Assembly (NCBI GenBank): GCA_950295325.1
Contig: OX485803.1
Coordinates: 37,897,554-37,961,553 of the forward strand
Direction of reading: 5' to 3'
Source of the DNA: Polytrichum commune
Lineage: Eukaryota > Streptophyta > Polytrichopsida > Polytrichales > Polytrichaceae
Length of the DNA stretch: 64,000 nucleotides
Numbering within the stretch: the stretch's first letter is position 1; each line of letters begins with the position of its first letter. A model generated the notes under the pieces. The model made no database searches. It was not told the DNA's origin and was given only the letters and a program-made list of their open reading frames with translations. The position numbers and the translations under genes are program-made. This document shows, in pieces, positions 23,328-34,480 of this stretch.

Positions 23328-26300
23328 CTCCGATCCTCATCCGTGCTCCCGTCACGAACGCGGCATCCCCGCACATCTGACGTGACCTTCGATTTCCTCA
23401 CCTCCCACATGCGCCCAGAGTCTCCAAGCCCAATTGGACACATGCTTACCGGGTCCCAAGCAGTGTGTAGGTTTCACAAATTTCATCTCACGCTCAACTT
23501 CGAATCCAAAGTGTCAAGTGACGTTTTCCAAAACAAAAATGAATGTCAATTCACATCTACATTTTCTTCTAAATTGTCACCTCAATTTTGGGTTACACAA
23601 TGTTTTAGGAAAAACTAACATTTCAATGATCAAAATACAATCTTGATTTGTAACAAATAAACAAACAAACAAACAAACAAAAACTATCAATTGAGCATAG
23701 TATTCTTTGGTCTCGCATGTTTCTCCAAATGTTGAAGATGGTAGCCCAATCCATTGCATCCACTTCAAGCCTACAAAAAGAGACCCGCATAAGGAGCATC
23801 AAGGGTCTTCAAGTTCAACCTATTGCACAAACGGTTTTTGATTGCATTTTGTTTGGAAAGTCTTCTCTTACAAATAGATATACTTGATGGAATGAATGTA
23901 ATTTTTTGCCAAAGTTGCATAAGTTTAGGCCAATTTGTGTGCTATTCCAAATTGCTACCACATACGCGCCAAACTTCAAATATCGTTTTGTTCTCACACT
24001 CATGTCGAAGTGTTTCCGTAAATTCTAGGAGTTCTCCCTTACACATGTCACTTTCTTCTTCAATGTATTGAAACTTTCAACAACATCCTTTCAACCCGCA
24101 ATTCATTATTTGTGATTCAGTCACTATCCTCGCTTGAATAATTATGATGGTTGAGACGGCTAATCAACCTAAATGACCGTAGATTGGACTAGGTGGGAAA
24201 TGACCAAAACATTATATCTAGCATGAATGTAGATGGTACCATTGGTGAGAGTGGAATATCTATCATTATCCTAGATATTGGGACAAACCTAGGGAATAAA
24301 TTTCATAGCCTTGTGAACATTGATAGCATTCCACTTATAGACCCAACAACACTACTAATTCCAATCTAACGTCAACTCAAGCATTGCATTCAATCAATGA
24401 GAATCTCACATTGTGTATTAACTCAATTAAGGGGGATCTTTGCCCTATGCAACACCTCATAATTCAAATCATTATGAGCTAAGATGGCTACTTTCTCCAA
24501 ATTTTAATCAAACAAAGCACTATAGATCTCCTCCCATTTTAAAATCTTCAAATCAAATGACCTACGAATTGACCATACAAAAGTAAATATCACAAATGTA
24601 GGCATGTGCCACTGGTGAGGGTGGATTATCTACCACTAGCTTAGAGTACGTGACAAACTTTAGGGACTTGTGAATGATGATGGCATTCAAATCACAAACC
24701 CAACGACGATATTGCTTCCAATCTAGCGTCAATTCATGCATTGTGAATTGTACATTGTATGTTAAACTCAATTTCAAGGGGATCTCTACACTATGCAAAG
24801 TCTACCTCAAATGATCCTAGTGTCAAGCTATAATGCCTCAAAATTAACCCAATATTAAACCAACCAAAACATCACTCTTTGAGGTCTGTTGGGGCAAATT
24901 GTTCATTTGCATACCTGCACAAAACAGCCGTGGAAATACATCCGCAATAGATTAGGAACAATGGTCTTGGTGGCCTTGTATTTGGCCTTCACCACCTCTC
25001 TGATCACCGTATCAGCTGTAGAGCCTTCCCAATTACAAAGGAAATTACAAAAACAATGTTGAATCTAAGTATGTAAGTGACTGTAGGAAGTTCTCCTACT
25101 ATTATGGAGTATGTTTTCCGGATACTTGAGCAACAATTTATAACACATAAGTTGCCTAGTAATATGTGTCATTTCAATTTATAATGTATCAATGGATGTG
25201 TATTTATTTTCTTCTCAAGTCACAATACTTATCAACATAGTCTTGTGAATATCGTACAACATAATCAATATCCAATTTTGAAGATAATCAACCCTATTTT
25301 TAATGGTATCTTGAAACTCAAAAGTTGCGACACGGTGGGTGCAATAACTGCCTTATGTGGGTGTTGACCCCTAGGATCCGAGTTGGCATAAACGTAATGT
25401 TAAGTGCCCTTCATTAAGTTCGTGTGGGTAGCGAGGTGTTGAACAATGCCAATGGGCAGCATGGTTTGGAAGTGTCCAATGCAAATTTATGATACCCGCA
25501 AATTTAGTATACCTCACTACCATCACATCCACAGTTGATGTGTGATGGCAACATGATTATTGTACCTTATTTTGGGTGACGTGTCCATGCCCATTCCTAG
25601 AACGGTGCTTCAACTTATACGTCCACCCGTTTAAAGCAACTATGCCAATATCTAACGTCCACAACACATAAGCTTTTTGCGATTTTCGTTGGATTTCCAA
25701 GTATGGTTGTCATCTTTCATCATCTAGCTAAATTGAACAAAGATGTGGCATATGACTATCAACATGTGTTTTTCTAGTGCTTTTGAAGCATGTACAATGT
25801 TGTGGTTCAAGATTACCATTCACATTGAGGGTGGTTAATGCATACCATTCACATTTGTTGGGGGTACCAATATGTGAATTGCTTGCGATATGTCTTTGTG
25901 CTACATCTATATGTTGTGTTCAATTGCAAACAAGTTCCCAAGGCATGACAAAATTGCGTACTCATGTAATACATGATACACGCTCATCATCACCCATAGC
26001 CACATTCTCAAAGATGCACTCCAATTGCTTTGCATACAATGCAATTAAAATCAACTATTTCTATTGTCATGCCAAAAACTTTCAAGCCACGTCACAACTG
26101 CAAACATGGTATCATTTTGTTTTTTTAATGTCCACCTTCTAGCTAGTCTCCAATGCCTTTGTATAAAATATGGTGACTAATGTCCTCTTCCTTTTTCTTT
26201 TTTTCTTTATTATTATTATTATTATTATTTTATTATTTTAAAAATTTAAAATTATAGTCCTTAGCATATGATTGGAACCCTTATTTTGTGTCATATTTGA

Positions 26301-26767
26301 TGTTTTCTTACCTTAAACATGTTCTTCATTGTAGTGGATCATGTCTTTCCCTACATTTTTACGTATGTATGCCCAAGATATGTCCTCCACATGCCCATCA
26401 CTGTGCCTCCGGCCACATTGCAAATTGATTTTGATTTCCACAAAGATTACAGGGGTTCACAACCCCGACAAGCCTCCTCCTCGGTGTTTGCCTCTTCAAT
26501 ATACTCCCACAACATATTAATTGCCCGCCGGTTGCACTACAAAACACATTCTTGCACTTACCACCGGCCGCACCATTCCAAGAGCAATGGCATCCACCTT
26601 TTCCCCCCACATTCTTCCTCTACCACATATACAAACTACCCCATTTTTGTTTACACATGCAACGCTCACATCATCAAGGGCTCGTTCATCATTGCCGTGT
26701 TTGATGCAGTAAGTACAATAGCCCCCACACGGTTAAGCACGTTCGGCATGGATTGGGGGTGTTCCAA
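23328..26767. other. Repeat-derived DNA with a diverged tandem duplication, no gene
   Basis: Two related blocks near 24190-24450 and 24570-24830 share TGGTGAG.GTGGA.TATCTA, ATGGCATTC and CCAATCTA(A/G)CGTCAA(C/T)TCA. Read on the minus strand the second gives a short protein-like text (LTLDWKQYRRWVCDLNAIII) of an unknown family. (AAAC)n occurs near 23657-23681 and (ATT)n near 26209-26229. Nothing else is supported. Confidence 0.4.
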
Positions 26768-26951
26768 CGGCAACAACATTGTCAAATTGAGCCTTATGAC
26801 TTTGTGGTGGACTCCATCTCAACTCACTTCGACCTTCATTCATTGTGAATATTCGTTGTAGAGTAGTTATGCACAAGGAATGAAGGTCGAAGCGAATTGA
26901 GGTGGAGTCCACCACATATTACATAAGGGTGGACCTGACAATGTTGTTTCA
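26768..26951. repeat. Foldback hairpin, about 74-bp arms, 36-bp loop
   Basis: The core arms 26803-26841 and 26878-26916 pair over 39 bp with three mismatches, all transitions. Pairing resumes outside (CCTTATG, then CAACATTGTCA) to give arms of roughly 74 bp. As RNA it would be a near-perfect stem-loop. It may be a small MITE or a small-RNA precursor. Confidence 0.65.
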
Positions 26952-27094
26952 TTCCTTCATTTGGGATTGCTAACATGAGTGGGACTTGGGATCCCATGTG
27001 AACCGGCCTATACTTGTGTTGACAATCGCAGTTGTTGGAGTCCAAGGTTGCATGCCGGGCCAATTATGCCACCAACCAGTTACCAATTCTTGAA

Positions 27095-27300
27095 TGTTTG
27101 GGGAGATTTTTGAGCATAATCGGTCAAAATCTTAGTGTTTCCAAGTCCAACTGGTTACATGTTGTGATCTCTCAATTTTTTTTTTAATTTGAGGTATATT
27201 TTTTAGAGATCCCTAAAACAATCAATAATTTCCTCAAGTCTTGAACTTCAACGGGTTCATTTGTAACTAGCAGTTGTTTCTCCCTGTTCATTGTACCAAT
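27095..27300 (+). repeat. Dispersed repeat R1, copy 1
   Basis: Starts GGGAGATTTTTGAGCATAAT and shares CCA(A/G)TTACATGTTG, TTGAGGTATATT and GTCTTGAACTTCAAC with copies near 30500-32560 and 54788-54970. Non-coding; the class is unknown. Confidence 0.6.
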
Positions 27301-27393
27301 CCATTTGGCGGCCTCGCCTAGAGGATATCTAGACTCTTCCTAGTTTGGTTTCCTAACACTTACCGAGGGAGTAAGAGTAAGAACATTCATTGT

Positions 27394-27701
27394 TACACTA
27401 AATAGTCATGTTATTGTGGGCCACAATAATTTTCTGGAGCCCACACTAATTCTCATAATGATTATTCATATGGGCCACATTAAGTATTCTAATTTTTTTA
27501 ATGTGGGTGATTATTTAATTTTATACTACTTTTGTCCTATAACGAATATTCAATGTATTGGTCAGAAGTCTTCTTGAAGACTTAGAGGAAGACTTGGGGT
27601 CTTGGACCCACATTAACTCCACCTTGACTAGAAAATTAGTGTGGCCCGTGCTAATTATCTCCACGTTAATTTTTCACCCACTAATAGGACTATTTAGTGT
27701 A
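27394..27701. mobile_element. MITE of 308 bp with TIR TACACTAAATAGTC
   Basis: Left end TACACTAAATAGTC and right end GACTATTTAGTGTA are exact inverses, and similarity continues inward (TATTGTGGG against TATTAGTGGG). The interior repeats GTGGCCC/GGGCCAC and is AT-rich. The target duplication is not clear, so the superfamily is left open. Confidence 0.55.
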
Positions 27702-27893
27702 GTTGTGAACGTTTACCTCTCGTTTAATGGATGGAATGAATTAAGCATACATCTTTTTGTATAGTTTATTCAACTCTGAAATTAGTATCACAAACCCCGA
27801 ATTAGGACTTTAGAGGGGTTCAAACCTCAAACTTGTTGGGGGCAAAAACATTTACGAGACTTTGTTTATATCTTAAGCTTGATGGTCCGGCCT

Positions 27894-28232
27894 CTCGGGG
27901 GGGTAGTCATTGGTTGGAGTAGCAATATACGTGCGAACAAATGATAGTGTATTTTAAAAACATGGGGGCTAAAAATTATAAATGGACTTAAGAGTAATAT
28001 AGGGTATCAAAAATGGCACTGGACATCTTTAAAGTACTATAGGGTATGGAATAATAGGTAATTTGGAATTATAAGTAATGCAAGCCATTTTTCTATTAAC
28101 CCAAAGTAGAAATTTACATAATGATAGCATGTGAAAAAAAGAAGAGAATTGAAAGTAATACCCCCTATAAAATAGTGGTTGTTCGCACCTATATCCTTAA
28201 CTTTTTAACACACTGCCCCCCCCCCCCCCGAG
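27894..28232 (+). mobile_element. hAT-like MITE with poly-G/poly-C ends, copy 1
   Basis: The element starts CTCGGGGGGGG and ends CCCCCCCCGAG. Subterminal GTGCGAACAA and TTGTTCGCAC are also inverse copies. It is flanked by TCCGGCCT (27886-27893) and CCCGGCCT (28233-28240), an 8-bp target duplication with one change. An 8-bp duplication points to the hAT superfamily. A closely similar second copy lies at 36457-36804. Confidence 0.8.
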
Positions 28233-28240
28233 CCCGGCCT

Positions 28241-28545
28241 AACCCCCGGCCTAAGGGCCATTTCACACACGAGCCAAGAGCCACGACCATGAATTTGTGA
28301 GAGCCCCAAAAGAAAGTGTCAAAAGGCCGTCCCAAGACACCTCCAAGCTCATGTAGTGTGGTCACGGATCCTCAAGTGTAGTGTGAAGCCATATGTGACA
28401 GGGTCCTCAACCAAATGTTATTTCAATGAACTTCTATTCATGCAGGTCCTCACACATGATAAAATAGATTAAATCAACGGTTGTTAACATTCGGAGTGCC
28501 ATGGTCTCCCGGTTTTGTGTTAGGCCTACCTCCAAGAGGTGGTTT
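28241..28545 (-). repeat. Inverted copy of a sequence also present at about 21380-21690
   Basis: Shared words include GGAGTGCCATGGTCTCCCGG, CACACGAG and TAGGCCTACCTCCAAGAGGT. The related copy lies in the middle of the 20435-23327 element, in opposite orientation. It is non-coding and part of an old dispersed family. Confidence 0.55.
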
Positions 28546-28964
28546 TTTAAAATAATCCAAGTGACCAACATGATCCATTCGATGCCATGTACGAATCCAT
28601 GTAGACTTTACATCCATCTTGCATTCACATACTCCGTTGGTCCCTCAAGTGTAGTGTGAAGCGAGCTTGGACCATCTCCTTCATTTTCACCAACGAAAGT
28701 GCTTGAAGTGTAATGGTCACGGGCTCTCAGTCTCATGTGTGAAGTGGCCCTAAGTCAAAGTGGAAGGCATCTTAGCCCTAGCCATCTCCCACTGCAAGAC
28801 AACCATGGCCACCATTGCTACCGAGGTGAAGAGGATCTAGTAAGAATATGCCTCCACATGGTTGTGACCAACTCAAATGTACCTAAATTAATGTAGTGAA
28901 CTTATTAGCAACTAACCTATAGGAGGCATGTTCTCACTATTATTTATTCCCTCAATAGGGGTTA

Positions 28965-29315
28965 TGGGAGAGGGAATTATTTTATACAAGCGTACCTCTC
29001 ATCCATCCAACATAATTTTTAAAAACAACTTTACCTCCTATAGGTTCATTGCCATTTCATCTCAAATAACCTCAAGTAGACTAAGAGCCCACCCACACTT
29101 CCTAGTGCGGGCCATTAGTGAAGGGTCCCTACCAACATGGACTGCTTTTAAACCAGTGAGAGCCATTGGTTGCAATTATTGTTGGTGTTCACCGTTCACT
29201 GTGGCCCGCACCAATAAGTGTGGGTGGGCTATAATATATGATCTTCATAACTAATTCTAGTGTCAAATCAACTAAAATAAGTAATCTCCGAATTGAGAGG
29301 TACGCTCATATACAA
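28965..29315. repeat. MITE-like repeat R2, copy 1, with a nested hairpin
   Basis: The left end GAGGGAATTATTTTATACAA and the following CCTCTCATCCATCCAACAT are inverted at the right end (TTGAGAGGTACGCTCATA). Related copies are at 52790-53035 and, truncated, 60640-60835. Between the ends this copy carries an extra foldback at 29086-29230. Confidence 0.5.
29086..29230. repeat. Nested foldback of 145 bp
   Basis: Left arm AGCCCACCCACACTT with GTGCGGGCCA further in is matched by right arm TGGCCCGCACC..AAGTGTGGGTGGGCT, arms of about 30 bp. It is absent from the related repeat at 52790-53035, so it is a separate insertion into R2. Confidence 0.6.
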
Positions 29316-29639
29316 TCTTATATGCCACACGAGAGCCAGAGGAAGTTTCACAACTTCCTCCAACATGGCACTTTGCTTTTAAAAAGTCTCCTTTTCCTTG
29401 TTTCTCTCCTTATACTGTGGAATTCCGGGCACTAGTGCCCGGTAGTTGTGAACTACATTTATTGTGCCATGTCACTCTACTTTATTGCCAAGTAGATCCC
29501 GAAGCAACATCCAAAGCTAAAAAGTCATTGTTGCCACTCCCCCATACTTCCTCTCATGTGGCAACCACTTGCTCATTTGAACCAATGCTATTCATCCAAC
29601 TCACTGCCGTTCATGCAAGTTTCCTCCCGTGTGGTTAAC

Positions 29640-30215
29640 CTCCTTAATACAACACTCGTTTATACAACACCCTCGATATTACAACACATTTTTGCGAGAC
29701 CCAAACTTTTTTGGTTCAAAACTCCCTCTTTTATACGACTACGACACTTGACAACGCGGCACTTAGAATCTTCATTTTGCCATATTAAAGAGGTAGTTAA
29801 TGCTAAAACTCCTTTCATCTATGTTAGGTACATCTAAAATACATCCATTTTTACTTGGGAACTTTAGTTATCATCGGGAACTTAATGAGAATTAGGGTTA
29901 CTAATGCAAAACGGACATGGTTAGGGTTAGAGTGGGCTACAACACCAAAGATCTTTGAACTCTTATTTCAAGAGTCCTTAAGAATACTTATATTAGTTTG
30001 GAGTTTTTATTTCACACCATCTATAATGCTTAAACTCGTTGTATATATATATATATATGTTTAAGCTCATATTACTTATGTTTTTGTATACCCTCAATAA
30101 TACAACAACTTTACGCCATTTGTCATATTAATGAGAAGACGACACCTCGATAATATGACTTTTTTTTTTTTGCTTTTTTTGTTTGTGTGTTTCCCAAACA
30201 TGTCATACGAAAGAG
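29640..30215 (+). repeat. Non-autonomous repeat with iterated 'CGATATTACAACAC' ends (pogo/mariner-like guess)
   Basis: One end has TACAACACTCGTTTATACAA, CACCCTCGATATTACAACAC. The other has CAACTTTACGCCATTTGTCA and CACCTCGATAATATGAC, then a T-run. The same two ends occur inverted at about 20690-21390. Terminal arrays of such short near-repeats resemble pogo/mariner-type elements, but no transposase is present. (AT)n lies near 30042-30058. Confidence 0.45.
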
Positions 30216-30279
30216 GGAGAAGAGTACGACAATTCCCTGTGAGTCTTTGGTAGGTGGTGTTGTTATGAAACCAAAGCCC

Positions 30280-30515
30280 AAGCAGGCACCATGACCTGCT
30301 GCTGGTGGAGTGGACTGGTGGATGGCATTGCAAGCACTGCAGCCTGGCAATTCCACAGCCAGTTCTTGGCTTCTTCTAGTGCTACTGCTGCTTGCTCACC
30401 AGTCACCACTCCTCAGCCAGCTCCCACCTTCCCAGCCATTCGCTTTGAGAATGTGGGACTGACAACACTGAGAGTCAGTGACTCTACCAGTGATGGGGGA
30501 GATTTTTGGGCATAA
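30280..30515 (+). other. GC-rich open frame of unknown origin
   Basis: A 74-codon frame (30291-30515) in locally GC-rich DNA contains CSPVTTPQPAPTFPAIRFEN and VSDSTSDGG. Its composition stands out from its neighbours and could be a captured exon, but no family or splice partner is visible. Confidence 0.2.
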
Positions 30516-30600
30516 TCGGTTGAGATCCTAGGGTTTGCAAGTCCGACCAGTTACATGTTGACATCCTTCGGTTTTCCAATATTAATTTGAGGTATATTCT

Positions 30601-32458
30601 TGTGAGGCCAAATCCACCCCCCTTAAGCGTCCTAGTCCGGGTGATGGCTTTGAGAATCACATTCAGTTCCTAATACCAATACGTGAATTGCTATATGGCT
30701 CTCATGTCCAAGGCCCTAACTTCATCTTAACTCACTTGCTTTATTATTGTGAGCATCCTTGCTCGTAGCGGCATTCGATTTCTCAAGGGTCCAACCCGCG
30801 GCCTTGGCCACACATGCCCTTAAAGAGATCCCTCTAGACTTCTTGATTTTTACTTCCTTTATCTTGTCCTTGCTAGGATCCTCCACAGTCTCCATTAATT
30901 GTGCACGTAATATATTCCAACCAAAAAGTACGAGTGTTTAAAAACACTTGCCTCAATGGGTAACCATCAACACATTTAAAAGTCCCACACACTTCTACTT
31001 TCCTAATAAATCCAACTCTACCTAAAAACCAAGATGGCATGCAAGGATCTCGTATGGCCTAGCAATCCCCCAAGGGATTATCCTAACTACAACCCCCCCC
31101 CCTAGTAGCCTAACTTATTAGAGCTAACTAAATAACTTAAACCCAGCCGAGGCCCCTCCAGCAGTCGCTCCTTAACCTTCCAGCATTCAGCTGCTTAACC
31201 TTACAGCAGTCAGCTGCTTAACCTTACAGCAGTCAGCTGCTTAACCTTACAGCAGTCAGCTGCTTAGCTGAAGCCCAACCGAGGTGCCTCCCAGCAATCA
31301 GCTGCTTAACCTTACAGCAGTCAGCTGCTTAGCTGAAGCCCAAGCCGAGGCCTTCCCAGCAGTCAGCTGCTGAACCTTCCAGCAGTCAGCTGCTTAGCTG
31401 AAGCCCAACCGAGGTGCCTCCCAGCAATCAGCTGCTTAACCTTACAGCAGTCAGCTGCTTAGCTGAAGCCCAAGCCGAGGCCTCCCAGCAGTCAGCTGCT
31501 TAACCTTACAGCAGTTAGCTGCTTAGCTGAAGCCCAAGCCGAGGCCTCCCAGCAGTCAGCTGCTTAACCTTACAGCAGTCAGTTGCTTAGCTGAAGCCCA
31601 AGCCGAGGCCCTCCCAGCAGTCGCTCCTTAACCTTCCAGCAGTCGTTCTTAACCGTCCAGCAGTCGCTCTTAACCTTCCAGCAGTCAGCTGCCTAGCTGA
31701 AGCCCAACCGAGGTCCCTTCTAGCAATCAACTCCTTAACCTTATAGTCTTTGCTAACCTTAATACAACCCCTCCCATCCGCTAATCAAGGTCTTCTAAAT
31801 TCTTCTTTTCTTTTCTTTCTTTTGCTTCTAAGTCATGAGCTAATTTAACACACTATTCTAACCAACTACCACCTAATCACTACGTGCAAATTTAAGCTCT
31901 AGAACTCCCTCACTTGGGAGGCCTTGAGAGAGAGAGCTTAACTAATTAACTTCACTAAAAACTAATGTAACACACACATGGCTCAAGCTCTTTAGAGCTT
32001 GCTCCCTTGAGAGCGCTTGATGGAGAGAGTCGCAAATGAGAGAAAGAACACCTTAAGTAGCAAAGAGGGAGAGAGGGAGAGAGGGAGAGAGAGGTGAGGA
32101 TAGGGTGGGAGGATTAGCACCTCCAATCACAATCCCTTAACCTTCACCTTCAAAGTAGGGACTAATCCCCTTTCACCAAGCTTCCTTCTTCCTAAACTAC
32201 CAAGGTGGATCCAAAAGTGGGCATTTAACCCGCGGAGCTCACCTTGCCTCACCTTACCCCCTACTCACATAATCAAGGCATCCTCTTATTGAAATCAAAC
32301 CTTGAAATAACTACACAACACATTCTAATGCCTAAACTTAAATCCAAACCACACTTCACTCTTTTTATGTTTTGTGAATAATCATAACACATCAAAGTCA
32401 AACTAAAATTGGTTTCGAAGAGTTAATCACCACATGTGGGCACCATTTTGGGCTCACA
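30601..32458 (-). mobile_element. Solo LTR (1858 bp) of the Ty3/gypsy family in this window, TSD ATTCT
   Basis: Starts TGTGAGGCCAAATCC and ends TTTTGGGCTCACA, like the LTRs of the full element at 38484-49261 (TGTGAGGCCAAACC, TTTTGGGCTCACA). It is flanked on both sides by ATTCT (30596-30600, 32459-32463). There is no internal region, so it arose by LTR-LTR recombination. Strand is given by analogy with the full element. It contains a minisatellite at 31140-31720. Confidence 0.9.
31140..31720. repeat. Minisatellite within the solo LTR (CAGCAGTCAGCTGCTTAACC)
   Basis: Short units of about 22-23 bp alternate in a higher-order pattern of about 60-90 bp with AGCTGAAGCCCAA and CCGAGG. Unit spacing is irregular. 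It sits in the same part of the LTR where the relatives have different, unrelated minisatellites. Confidence 0.85.
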
Positions 32459-32760
32459 ATTCTTCTATAGATTCTTGTAAAGTGATCCGTCGTTCTCCTG
32501 TAGTCTTGAACTTCAACCGGTTATTTCTCAAATTCAGTCGGTTCATCTATAACTAATTGTTGGTTCTCTCCCCGATCATAGGCCTCCATTAACCGGGTGT
32601 TGACCCACGTCACTGAGGCGTTGTAAACACCCTCCCATCAACTCGCGCACTAGGAAGATCTCAGCCGTCGATTGCGATCGGAGAGATCTAAAGGTTCCTA
32701 TGTCGCCCCAACTTTTGGCTTCCTCTTCCAACTGGGTAGAGCTTGCAGAATTTCACATTG

Positions 32761-33162
32761 GATGAAATCTCCACCTCCATCCACCTATGAATCTAGGATG
32801 AGTTTCTTCAAACTCGATCCTTTAGTAAAAGGACTTGTGCGGGAGATGATGCCAATGGGGGGAATCAAATCCCAACCTCTTCCTTCCCACACAAAATGCT
32901 TGCATACAACCGGATGAACAATCAACCCCTTCATCTTGCAAAACATTCATTTTTCATCATGGATGAAATCTCCACCTCCATCCACCTATGAATCTAGGAT
33001 GAGTTTCTTCAAACTCGATCCTTCAGTAAAAGGACTTATGCGGGAGATGATGCCAATGGGGGGAATCGAACCCCAACCTCTTCCTTCCCACACAAAATGC
33101 TCTCATACAACCGGATGAACAATCAACCCCTTCATCTTGCAAAACATTGATTCCTCATCGTG
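32761..33162 (-). mobile_element. tRNA-derived SINE, tandem dimer of 201-bp units
   Basis: Two units (32761-32961, 32962-33162) with period 201 bp each begin GATGAAATCTCCACCTCC on the plus strand, and the start recurs at 33163. On the minus strand the upper unit has GGTTCGATTCC (33072-33062), a perfect RNA polymerase III B box. It is preceded by the tRNA-like text GGTTGTATGAGAGCATTTTG (reading GGTTG..GAGAGC as in a D arm). In the lower unit the B box is degraded (GATTTGATTCC). No RNA gene is folded in full, so this is a SINE rather than a tRNA. Confidence 0.65.
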
Positions 33163-34229
33163 GATGAAATTCCATATATCAAAAGTTATTTTTCAAGCTG
33201 CCCGAGAAGTTTCGTAGACCGTAGATTGGGGCGCCATGAATGGATGACTTGGATGTGGTCTGCCCCACAAAACCACACCCTCCATTCACAACGCCTTAGT
33301 GACATGGGGTGTTGACTATGTAGAGTGTCACTTATCCGTACACTAGCTAGCTAGGTCCACGAAACCATTGTCCCGGCCCCCGGGTCTTCAACTTCCACGT
33401 TGCTTGGAGGACCCAGTCGGCAGCCACTTGCACCCACCCTCCACATTCCTCGCAAGGACCCAGTGGGCCACTCCACTTGCATTGCATGTGCGTCTGTTAA
33501 ATCATTGATTGCCGTGACGTACATATGTATGTGGGTTCTATAATCCACTTGCTCGCTCATGCCCCCATCATACCAACCTTTCCATTGGGTTCCAGCCGTG
33601 AAATTGATGGGGATTATGTTGAGAAATAGATGTTGGCCCACCAACTTTCACACTGTTACAACCGGAGATGCTGACGGATGGTGTCAGAACTAGCCAGTGT
33701 GATCAGCCCCTCCCTCTCCATATTCTCCGACTCCGACCACGGGGAGGTCACCCCATTGTCAAGTTGAACACCACGTGTGAACAAAGTTTGCTACCCCTAT
33801 ATTACATGCCATAGATCATTTTAAAATTTATGATATTTTTTCTACATATACATAACCATTGGTAGTGTCTTTTGTATATATATTTTTGAAATTTTTAGTC
33901 ATCTTCATTTTTGTAGTAGTTTTGTAAGTTCAATTTTGTGTCATTCTAGTTAGATATGATATGTTTTATAAAAAAACATATCATCAAATTTAGTTATAAA
34001 ATTTTTACTATGTAATAGGTACCATGTATATCTACTCATGACAAAAAAATTGATTGAAGTTTGACCCATTTTGGTGATGCTTTATGTAAAAAGTAGGACT
34101 TTTTACATATAAAGTGTTCGCACGTGGTTGTTCAACTTTACAATGGAGTAACCTCTTTGTGACTCCTACTAATTTGAGCTACACAACGAGACTTGTTCAG
34201 CACTAACAAGTCATCGCCCAAACTTGGGC

Positions 34230-34480
34230 CTCCTCTTGTTTCCTTATTGTCATTGCGAGTGCCATGTTTCTTGATATATACGTCGATTGAATACGTAGGT
34301 CCTCCCCAATTTTGTTCACGTTTTGAGTGTGGAGTAGTTACTCAAGTTTGGAGGTGTAGTGCAACCTCGTTGAGACATGTGTGTCTTTGTGGTGTTTGTT
34401 CATGGATCCTCGCCGAACCACACATTGGTCAAATATAGGTGTCTAATTAAGAAAAAGTAACCGAAGAACACTTGCATATT
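34230..34480 (+). repeat. Old dispersed repeat, related to 16370-16620
   Basis: The copies share TACGTAGGTCCTC/TACATAGGTCCTC, GAGTGT(G/A)GAGTAGTTA, GATCCTC(G/A)CCGAACC and AATTAAGAAAA. The divergence is high. No coding content was identified. The stretch 33163-35376 around it shows no gene. Confidence 0.45.

Larger units (their letters stand above)
30500..32560 (+). repeat. Dispersed repeat R1, copy 2, split by a solo LTR
   Basis: R1 sequence runs from GGGAGATTTTTGGGCATAAT to GAGGTATATTCT at 30600 and resumes at 32459 with ATTCTTCTATAGATTC through GTCTTGAACTTCAACCGGTT. The interruption is exactly the solo LTR plus one copy of its 5-bp duplication. Confidence 0.75.

Noticed and set aside
31140..31720. 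Regularly repeated units that could suggest a CRISPR-like array
   Set aside because: Units are contiguous or irregularly spaced minisatellite repeats inside an LTR of a plant element; there are no unique spacers and no cas genes.
33062..33072. A genuine tRNA gene on the minus strand
   Set aside because: Only the B box and a D-arm-like stretch are present; no acceptor stem or clear anticodon arm could be formed, so a SINE fits better.
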